From Verrucomicrobia bacterium UBA3214 (lineage in GTDB: Bacteria > Verrucomicrobiota > Kiritimatiellia > RFP12 > UBA1067), in NCBI GenBank assembly GCA_002363575.1, contig DEWI01000034.1, positions 1-9,319 on the forward strand: DNA of 9,319 nt. The letters are read 5' to 3'. Positions 1 through 5,663 of the stretch are shown here, piece after piece; the first letter of the stretch is position 1; each line of letters starts with the position of its first letter. The position numbers were made by a program, and so were the translations under genes. The notes below the pieces were generated by a model. That model searched no databases, was not told the origin of the DNA, and saw nothing but the letters and a program-made list of their open reading frames with translations.

Positions 1-2045
1 TCGTCACGTTCTACGATTTCGACCACTCCGTGTTCCTGCAAAGCGATCTCGACGCGCTGGCGGCGCGCGAAACGCTTCTCGACGACGAACTGGAATCCGG
101 CGACGTTTCCTTCGGCTACGACATCTACAATCTATATTGCAAGCGCCTTCGCGAGCGCGTCGAATTCGCCACGAACTTCCTCGCGAAGGGCGAATGGGAT
201 TTCTCGTCGAACGAGACCTACCGCGTCAAGCGCAAAGACGCGCCATGGCCGGCGACGCGCGAAGACGCCGAGGCATACTGGGTGAAGCGCCTTAAAAACG
301 AAATACTCGTGCAGAGGATCGCGCGCGAGCTCGATGAGGAGGAAGACGCCGCGAAGAAGTCCGCCGCCGCCGCGAAAGACGGCGAAGCCGCCGCGCAGGC
401 CTCCGAAGGCGCGGAGCAGGCGCCCGCCTCCGGCGTGCAGGCGCAGGACGTGGCGGGGGAAATCGCCGCCGACGAGATCGCCGGCGCCGCGGCCGACGAT
501 CCAGGAGACATCGAGCTTTCCCCGGAGGAGAATCTGACGAAGAAATACCGCCAGTACTACAACGTCATGTCCGAGCCGGACGAAGAGACGGTGCTTCAGC
601 ACTATCTCTCGGCCGTCGCGCGCGCCTACGATCCGCACACCGACTACATGAGCCCCGCTTCGAAAGAGGATTTCGACATGGAGATGAACCTCTCGCTATG
701 CGGAATCGGCGCCGTGCTTTCCATGGACGACGGCGCGCTCAAGATCGCCGAAATCATGCCCGGCGGCCCTGTCGCGACGGACGGCCGCATCAAGGAAGGC
801 GACAAGATCGTCGGCGTCAGGCAGGGCGACGGCGAAATGGAAGATATAATGTGGCGGCCGATCAAGAAGTCGATCAAGAAGATACGCGGCCCGAAGGGGA
901 CGCGCGTGACGCTGGAGATAATCCCGCGCAGCGATCCGACGGGCGTGTCGCGCCGCTTCATCGAACTCGTACGCGATGAAATCAAGCTCGAAGACCAGGC
1001 CGCCACAGGCCGCGTGGAGACCGTCACGGTGAATGCGGCGCCGCGCAAGCTCGGCTACGTATATCTGCCGAGTTTCTACGGCTCGATGGACAAGCGGCCT
1101 GGCGAGGAAGGCTACCGCTCGTGCGTGGACGACGTCGCCAGATACATAGCGGAATTCAACGCGCAGGATGTCGAAGGGCTGGTGCTCGATCTGCGCGGAG
1201 ACGGCGGCGGCTCTCTCCGCGAAGCCGTGATGCTCAGCGCGCTCTTCGTCCCATCCGGCCCGGTGGTGCAGATTCGCGATACGCGGATCGTCTCGCCGCT
1301 GCCTATACCGCGCGGCAACCCCGTGGCGTTCAAGCGCCCCGTCGTGGTGCTCACCGACCGCGCGAGCGCCAGCGCTTCCGAAATCGTTGCCGGGCATCTG
1401 CGCGACACCGGGCGCGCCATAGTGCTTGGCGACGGCAGGACGCATGGCAAGGGCACCGTGCAGACGGTGCTTGGCATGGGCCCGGAGAAGTACGGCTCGA
1501 TGAAGATAACGACGGCGCGCTTCTACCGCATCGACGGCCGCTCCACGCAGGTCGAAGGCGTGCAGGCGGATATCCGCCTGCCTTCGCTGCTCGATTCTCT
1601 CGACATCGGCGAAGACAAGCTCACGTACGCATTGCCGTTTTCGCGCATCCGCCGCACGGAATACCAGCCGTGCTGGAACATGGACGCCTACATACCCGCG
1701 CTCGCGCAGCTTTCGGAAAAGCGCCTCGCCGGCGACGAGCGCTACAAGCGCCATCTCGCCAACGTGGAGGCGATGCGCAAGATCGCCGACCGCGAGGAAG
1801 TCCCGCTGGAATACTCCGCGCGCAAGGCGATGATGGCGAAGGATCGCGAAGTCCGCGAAACCGAAGAAGGCGAAGACGAGGACGAAGAAAAGAAGACGCT
1901 GCGCCGCCGGCGCAATTCGCCGCGCTCCGGAGACGTCGTGCTCGACGAAGCGTTCGCCATCCTCGGGGATCTCGTCGAGCAAAACGCAGGCGCCACGCTG
2001 CCGCCCGTGCGCGCGGACTGGATCAACGCCATACTGGGAATCTGA
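1..2045 (+). CDS. prc: Tail-specific (C-terminal processing) protease Prc, S41 family, 5' end outside window
   Basis: Periplasmic serine protease that recognises substrates by their C-terminal tails; in E. coli it matures FtsI and, with NlpI, degrades the hydrolase MepS. The reading frame is open from base 3, so the N-terminus (signal peptide and roughly 75 residues by comparison with E. coli Prc) lies before the window; the GTG at 30 is internal. Counting the codon at base 3 as residue 1, 680 residues are visible. An N-terminal Prc domain (DNETYR-like SSNETYR, KDAPWP) is followed by a PDZ domain at about 230-318 (GIGAVLSMDD, GDKIVGV, IRGPKGTRV) and an S41 protease domain at about 345-540. 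The catalytic serine is the middle one of SASASE (residue 457) and the lysine is in HGKGTVQ (residue 483). FYRIDGRSTQVEGV matches the conserved strand after the active site. Odd points are an Ala/Glu-rich low-complexity insertion at about 113-177 and an acidic-then-arginine stretch near residue 625. The identification is very secure. Confidence 0.95.
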   Translation, partial: VTFYDFDHSVFLQSDLDALAARETLLDDELESGDVSFGYDIYNLYCKRLRERVEFATNFLAKGEWDFSSNETYRVKRKDAPWPATREDAEAYWVKRLKNEILVQRIARELDEEEDAAKKSAAAAKDGEAAAQASEGAEQAPASGVQAQDVAGEIAADEIAGAAADDPGDIELSPEENLTKKYRQYYNVMSEPDEETVLQHYLSAVARAYDPHTDYMSPASKEDFDMEMNLSLCGIGAVLSMDDGALKIAEIMPGGPVATDGRIKEGDKIVGVRQGDGEMEDIMWRPIKKSIKKIRGPKGTRVTLEIIPRSDPTGVSRRFIELVRDEIKLEDQAATGRVETVTVNAAPRKLGYVYLPSFYGSMDKRPGEEGYRSCVDDVARYIAEFNAQDVEGLVLDLRGDGGGSLREAVMLSALFVPSGPVVQIRDTRIVSPLPIPRGNPVAFKRPVVVLTDRASASASEIVAGHLRDTGRAIVLGDGRTHGKGTVQTVLGMGPEKYGSMKITTARFYRIDGRSTQVEGVQADIRLPSLLDSLDIGEDKLTYALPFSRIRRTEYQPCWNMDAYIPALAQLSEKRLAGDERYKRHLANVEAMRKIADREEVPLEYSARKAMMAKDREVRETEEGEDEDEEKKTLRRRRNSPRSGDVVLDEAFAILGDLVEQNAGATLPPVRADWINAILGI

Positions 2046-2055
2046 CGCGGCGAAG

Positions 2056-2073
2056 GGGCGGCGCGCGCCGCCC
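2056..2073. other. Perfect 18-bp GC palindrome between prc and dapF
   Basis: GGGCGGCGC followed directly by GCGCCGCCC lies 10 bases after the prc stop codon. As RNA it would form a very stable hairpin, for example 7 base pairs with a 4-base loop. No T-run follows it, so it is not a standard intrinsic terminator. It could protect the 3' end of the prc message, act as a weak attenuator before dapF, or be a protein-binding dyad. The palindrome is certain; the role is unknown. Confidence 0.5.
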
Positions 2074-2113
2074 GCGCATACAGCACATACACCCCGCAAG
2101 AAGTTCACCTCCG

Positions 2114-2914
2114 ATGAAACCGGTTTCTTTTGTCAAGATGCATGGCGCCGGCAACGACTTCGTACTCGTTGACGATCTCGCCGGGGAGTTCCCGGCCGAG
2201 GACCACCGGCGGATCGCCGCGATGGCCACGCGCCCCGAGGGCATAGGCTGCGAGGGCGTGATCCTCGTGCAGCGCTCCGCAAAGGCGGATTTCAAAATGC
2301 GCTTCTTCAATCCCGACGGCACGGAAGCGGAGCTTTGCGGAAATGGCGCGCGATGCGTCGCGGCGTTCGCGCGCGAAATTGGCGCGGCCTCGCGCGACTC
2401 CATGACTTTCGAGACGGCCGCGGGCATAATCTCCGCGCAAATCCTCGAGCCTGGCCTTGTCACCGTGTCCATGCCGTCGCCAAGCGCGATCGACGGCGAT
2501 TTCGTCGTCGCCGGCGTCCCGCACAAGATCGTGACGGTGGACAACATCGCGCGCGCCGACGTCGAAGGGGAAGGCCGCAGAATCCGCAACGCCGATGAAT
2601 TCGCGCCCGACGGCACGAACGTCGATTTCGTCGCGTACCGGCCGCCGAACCGCGCGATCGTCAGGACGTACGAGCGCGGCGTCGAGGCGGAGACGGGCGC
2701 GTGCGGCACCGGCGCCGTGGCGTCGGCGATCGTCGGCGTGGCCGATTACGGGCTGTCTTTCCCGGTGCATGTGACCACCTTCCACGGCTACGATTTGATA
2801 ATCGGCGGCGAATACGACGGCGCGAACTTTTCGTCGATCACGCTTACCGGGCCGGTGAAGCGCCTCTTCTCCGGCACGATAGACTGGGACGCGCTGGAAA
2901 TAGTGCCGGAATGA
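2114..2914 (+). CDS. dapF: Diaminopimelate epimerase DapF
   Basis: Cytoplasmic, cofactor-independent epimerase converting LL-diaminopimelate to meso-diaminopimelate, the penultimate step of lysine synthesis and the source of the peptidoglycan cross-linking residue. The protein has 266 residues, normal for the family. The start at 2114 gives the typical opening MKPVSFVKMHGAGNDF; the frame stays open far upstream, but that stretch is a shadow of prc. The two catalytic cysteines are C75 in ELCGNGARC and C197 in ETGACGTG, each on one half of the pseudo-symmetric fold. Substrate-contacting residues are recognisable as N14 (HGAGNDF), N66 (FFNPDG), N169 (GTNVDF) and E187-R188 (YERG). The usual GNPH segment reads GVPH (134-137), a variant I believe occurs in other DapF lineages. 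The ribosome site is weak (AAGAAG at 2098-2103). The gene follows prc by 68 bases and precedes tatA by 66. Confidence 0.97.
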   Translation: MKPVSFVKMHGAGNDFVLVDDLAGEFPAEDHRRIAAMATRPEGIGCEGVILVQRSAKADFKMRFFNPDGTEAELCGNGARCVAAFAREIGAASRDSMTFETAAGIISAQILEPGLVTVSMPSPSAIDGDFVVAGVPHKIVTVDNIARADVEGEGRRIRNADEFAPDGTNVDFVAYRPPNRAIVRTYERGVEAETGACGTGAVASAIVGVADYGLSFPVHVTTFHGYDLIIGGEYDGANFSSITLTGPVKRLFSGTIDWDALEIVPE

Positions 2915-2980
2915 TCCGGCGCGGCGCGATACACGCTTTCAGGCAACAGCTGGAAAAACCAAAAGAAAGGAGAACCAACG

Positions 2981-3157
2981 ATGCGTCCAGGACCGATACA
3001 GATTCTAATTTGCATCGCCATCGTCGCGCTGCTCTTCGGCGCAAAGAAGATCCCGGAAATCGCGCGTTCGCTCGGCAAGGCCAAGGGCGAATTCAAGAAG
3101 GGCCTCGCCGAAGGCGAACAGCAGGACGACGCGCCGAAGGCTCTGGAACAGGAATGA
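2981..3157 (+). CDS. tatA: Twin-arginine translocase subunit TatA (TatA/TatE family), 58 aa
   Basis: Small single-span membrane protein that oligomerises to form the pore element of the Tat pathway, which exports folded proteins. The 58-residue product has the whole family signature: a short hydrophobic segment at about 5-19 with a polar glutamine at position 7 (matching Q8 of E. coli TatA), the F-G hinge at 19-20, and an amphipathic helix reading AKKIPEIARSLGKAKGEFKKG. A short charged tail follows. It is at the short end for TatA, and the tail is correspondingly brief. The start is supported by AGGAG at 2968-2972, 8 bases before the ATG, the best ribosome site in this gene cluster. No tatB or tatC is adjacent, so those would be elsewhere. 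TatA, TatE and TatB-like roles cannot be separated from sequence alone, but Q7 favours TatA/E. Confidence 0.93.
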   Translation: MRPGPIQILICIAIVALLFGAKKIPEIARSLGKAKGEFKKGLAEGEQQDDAPKALEQE

Positions 3158-3182
3158 CGCCGCACGCGGCGCGCGCATTGCC

Positions 3183-4640
3183 GTGACAGCGCTGATTCGC
3201 GAGAGGCTTGCGACGGTGCCGCCGCGCCCCGGTTGCTACATCATGCGCGACCGGCAGGGCGTCATAATCTACGTCGGCAAAGCGAAGAACCTGAAGCGGC
3301 GCGTCTCTTCGTACTTCCGTCCGGGGGCGCGGCATGCGCCGAAAGTCCGCTCGATGGTCTCCACCGTCCACGACTTCGAGTTCATGACGGTGAAGAACGA
3401 GGCCGAGGCGCTGCTTACGGAGGCTTCGCTGATCAAGCGCCACAAGCCGCGTTTCAACATCCTGATGCGCGACGACAAGCGCTACCTCGCCCTGCGCGCG
3501 GAGCCTGGCGAGCCGTGGCCGCGCTTTTCCTGCGTAAGGATCGTGCGCGACGACGGCGCGCGCTACTTCGGGCCGTTCCCGTCCAGTCCGGTGGTGCGCG
3601 CGGCGAAGGATTTCGTGGAGAAGCGCTACGGGATTCGCGAATGCGAAGATATTCTCCCCGACTCGCAGACGCACCTCCACTGCCTCGCCGAGACGATACG
3701 GACGTGTTCGGCGCCATGCGTCGGCAAGATCACGCGCGAGGAGTACCGCGCGCGCTTCGACGAGGCGTGCGAGTTTCTCGCCGGCAAGCGCCCTGAGGTC
3801 ATCGCGGAGCTTGAAGCGCAAATGCGCGCGGCCTCGTCCGCCGGGCGCTACGAGAAGGCCGCCGGGCTGCGCGATACGATAATCGCGCTGCGGCAGATGA
3901 CGAAAGCGCATTTCGTGCGCCGCACGCCGCAAATGCACCGCGAAGACGCGCTTCGCGGGATAGCCGAGCTTGCGGAGGCGATCGGGCTTTCCGCGCCGCC
4001 GCGCACTATCGAGTGCGTGGATATTTCGAATCTCTTCGGCACGCACAACGTGGCTTCGCTGGTCGTGGCGCGCGACGGCCTCCCGGATGCCAGATACTAC
4101 CGGCATTTCAAGATTTCGTCTTTCGAGGGAGCGGACGATCCGCGCGCCATGGCGGAAGTTGTGCGCCGCCGCTACGGCCCGGAATCCATGCTGCTGGCGA
4201 CTTCGCCGCGCGCCGATCTGTATATATGCGACGGCGGAGTGACGCAGCTGCGCGCGGCGCGCGCCGTCTTCGCCGAGCTTGGCATTGCGGACATACCGAC
4301 GATCGGGCTGGCGAAGCGCCAGGAGGAGATCGTCCTGGACGACGGCCGCGACTCGATACTTCTTCCCCGCGATTCGCAGGGGCTTTTCGTGATCACGCGC
4401 CTGCGCGACGAGGCGCACCGCTTCGCAATCACTTTCCACCGCTCGCTGCGCGAGCGTGCGATCCGCCAATCGGTGCTGGACGAGATTCCCGGCATCGGCG
4501 AGGCGAAGAAAGTCAAGCTTCTCAAAGCCTTCCACTCCATACGCGGCATAGCGTCCGCGCGCCTCGAGGACGTCCGCGCCGCCGCCGGTTTGACGCTCGA
4601 AACGGCCCGGGAGCTGCTTCGCCGGCTCAATAGAGAATAG
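3183..4640 (+). CDS. uvrC: Excinuclease ABC subunit UvrC, compact form
   Basis: Endonuclease of nucleotide excision repair; with UvrB it cuts on both sides of a DNA lesion. The 485 residues contain an N-terminal GIY-YIG nuclease (about 14-92: GCYIMRD, IIYVGKAKNLKRR) for the 3' cut. Four cysteines follow at 154, 167, 175 and 179 with the spacing expected for the UvrC iron-sulfur cluster. A UVR helical hairpin that binds UvrB (about 204-238, GRYEKAAGLRD) comes next. The RNase H-like nuclease for the 5' cut (from about 275) has D280 in ECVDIS, D350 in ICDGG, and D409 and H419 in RDEAHRFAITFHR. A C-terminal helix-hairpin-helix domain (IPGIGEAKKVKLLKAF) ends the protein. E. coli UvrC has 610 residues; nearly all the difference is missing between the UVR hairpin and the RNase H domain. 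The start is GTG, 25 bases after tatA, without a clear Shine-Dalgarno. Start choice is less certain than identity. Confidence 0.96.
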   Translation: MTALIRERLATVPPRPGCYIMRDRQGVIIYVGKAKNLKRRVSSYFRPGARHAPKVRSMVSTVHDFEFMTVKNEAEALLTEASLIKRHKPRFNILMRDDKRYLALRAEPGEPWPRFSCVRIVRDDGARYFGPFPSSPVVRAAKDFVEKRYGIRECEDILPDSQTHLHCLAETIRTCSAPCVGKITREEYRARFDEACEFLAGKRPEVIAELEAQMRAASSAGRYEKAAGLRDTIIALRQMTKAHFVRRTPQMHREDALRGIAELAEAIGLSAPPRTIECVDISNLFGTHNVASLVVARDGLPDARYYRHFKISSFEGADDPRAMAEVVRRRYGPESMLLATSPRADLYICDGGVTQLRAARAVFAELGIADIPTIGLAKRQEEIVLDDGRDSILLPRDSQGLFVITRLRDEAHRFAITFHRSLRERAIRQSVLDEIPGIGEAKKVKLLKAFHSIRGIASARLEDVRAAAGLTLETARELLRRLNRE

Positions 4641-4736
4641 CGGGGAGGGCGCTTCGAGGGCGTCTTCCGGGGCCGTTTCGCCGGACTGCGCAGCCCATTC
4701 CGCGCCGCAGGGCGAAAAAAAACGCGGGCGACGCAA
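4641..4736. other. Non-coding gap after uvrC, no recognisable element
   Basis: This GC-rich stretch follows the uvrC stop. I see only weak short dyads (for example CTGCGCAG and CCGG pairs around 4670-4693) and an A8 run near 4715-4722. There is no convincing intrinsic terminator and no clear -35/-10 pair. A promoter for the downstream two-gene operon must lie here or in the next 60 bases, but I cannot place it. Confidence 0.4.
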
Positions 4737-4751
4737 TTTTCCTGTGGAAAA
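4737..4751. promoter_or_regulatory. Inverted repeat TTTTCC-TGT-GGAAAA, candidate operator
   Basis: Perfect 6-base arms around a 3-base centre, in a locally AT-rich patch upstream of the sigma-like gene. Its centre (4744) is 32 bases, about three DNA turns, from the centre of the second dyad (4776), which fits two sites on one face of the helix. I cannot name the binding protein. Confidence 0.45.
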
Positions 4752-4767
4752 AGCGAAACGACGTTCC

Positions 4768-4784
4768 CTTTACATGGTGTAAAG
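4768..4784. promoter_or_regulatory. Inverted repeat CTTTACA-TGG-TGTAAAG, candidate operator or 5' UTR dyad
   Basis: A perfect 7-base inverted repeat with a 3-base centre, ending 3 bases before the Shine-Dalgarno of the sigma-like gene. A protein bound here would block the ribosome site region or an overlapping promoter. The tight 3-base centre makes a DNA operator more likely than an RNA hairpin. Autoregulation by the downstream gene pair is a reasonable guess only. Confidence 0.5.
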
Positions 4785-4787
4785 ACC

Positions 4788-4792
4788 GGAGG
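4788..4792 (+). promoter_or_regulatory. Shine-Dalgarno GGAGG that selects the second of two start codons
   Basis: GGAGG directly abuts an ATG at 4793, leaving no spacer, whereas the in-frame ATG at 4799 has a 6-base spacer. Translation therefore most likely begins at 4799 rather than 4793. Confidence 0.75.
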
Positions 4793-4798
4793 ATGGAT

Positions 4799-5635
4799 AT
4801 GAAAATCGGAAAAGGCGACAAATACGCCGGCGACACGGCATGGAAGCAATGGATGGAGCGTTGCTCGGTGGCGCGCTGCGGCGCGGCGGCGGCGGCGCGC
4901 CTTCGCGCGCAAATCTCCTCTGCGATGTTCGCGAGGCTGTCGAAATTCGGGATGGGCGAAGAGGACGCCGCAGGCGACGACCCCGTGGCGTTCTTCGATT
5001 CGTTTTTCATGCTTCGCGGCGCGGCCGACGCCCCGAAGCCCCTGAAAGCGTATTACGCTTCGCGGCTCGCGGAGACGGGCGTGCGGCTCGCCGATTTCGT
5101 CTGCGGAACGCTTTTCGGTTCCCGTTCCGGGCGCGTCCACGATATAATAATAGAGTGGATAGCGACGTTGAAAGGCTGGCGCCCCCACACCATCCGCGAC
5201 GCGGAGGGGCGGCGGCGCTTCGTCTGGGAAGGCGCGGGCGATGAAGGCGTCGAGAGCCTGGAGGCGCTGGAAAGCGCCGCCTTCAACCCCGCCGAGCTTC
5301 TCGACGCCGCGCCGATGCGCCGCGCCGCCCGCCGGGCCTTGGACGAGGTGGCGGGAAAGTTGAAAATCCCCGCCGCGCGCGCCGCCCTGCTGATCTATAT
5401 ACAGGCTCAGGATGTGGCGGTGACGACGCCGGGAGTCCTCGAAACGCTGGCGATGGGGAAATCGCGCGCGTATTCCCTCTCGGCGAAAGCGATGGCGGTG
5501 CTGCGCAAGACGCTCGGAAGCGTCGAAGGCGGCGACAGCGCCATGTTCGCGCGCATTTTCATAGACGTCTGCCGCGCCGCCATTCCCGGCGTCGAAGTGT
5601 TCGAAGGAGACGGAGTGGCGGTGAAACGCCTTTGA
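4799..5635 (+). CDS. Putative divergent ECF-like RNA polymerase sigma factor (helix-turn-helix protein)
   Basis: A 278-residue protein I do not recognise with certainty. Residues about 175-240 look like sigma region 4: a helical lead-in, then a helix-turn-helix reading VLETLAMGKSRAYSLSAKAM and VLRKTLG, close to the usual pattern of an invariant small residue, a serine-rich recognition helix and a final LRK. Residues about 62-130 (KPLKAYYASRL, DFVCGTLFG, IIIEWIATLKGWR) would then occupy the place of region 2, but the match is weak. The segment 131-170 would be the inter-domain linker, and about 38 residues follow region 4. No membrane segment or signal peptide is seen, so it is cytoplasmic. 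It lies 28 bases before a membrane-anchored VWA protein, the arrangement expected for a sigma/anti-sigma pair. That it is a real gene is well supported by composition, the ribosome site and the operon; the sigma assignment is inference. Another DNA-binding helix-turn-helix regulator is the alternative. Confidence 0.6.
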   Translation: MKIGKGDKYAGDTAWKQWMERCSVARCGAAAAARLRAQISSAMFARLSKFGMGEEDAAGDDPVAFFDSFFMLRGAADAPKPLKAYYASRLAETGVRLADFVCGTLFGSRSGRVHDIIIEWIATLKGWRPHTIRDAEGRRRFVWEGAGDEGVESLEALESAAFNPAELLDAAPMRRAARRALDEVAGKLKIPAARAALLIYIQAQDVAVTTPGVLETLAMGKSRAYSLSAKAMAVLRKTLGSVEGGDSAMFARIFIDVCRAAIPGVEVFEGDGVAVKRL

Positions 5636-5663
5636 TCGATTTCTACGGAAAGGAACAAAAACA

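Noticed and set aside
2106..2112. CACCTCC just before the dapF start, resembling the 3' end of 16S rRNA
   Set aside because: It is complementary to a Shine-Dalgarno rather than being one, is only 7 bases long, and no other rRNA sequence surrounds it. Chance is the best explanation.
1121..2914. A 597-residue frame that would fuse dapF to an upstream region
   Set aside because: The upstream part is an arginine-rich shadow of prc in another frame. The conserved DapF start is at 2114.
3093..4736. Long - strand frames such as 547 residues opposite uvrC, 530 residues at 4172-5764 and 503 residues at 6459-7970
   Set aside because: They are antisense to well-supported genes, have the His/Arg/Ala-rich look of GC-rich shadow frames and show no recognisable motifs.
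4793..4798. ATG 4793 as start of the sigma-like gene
   Set aside because: The GGAGG at 4788-4792 touches it with no spacer; ATG 4799 has a usable 6-base spacer.
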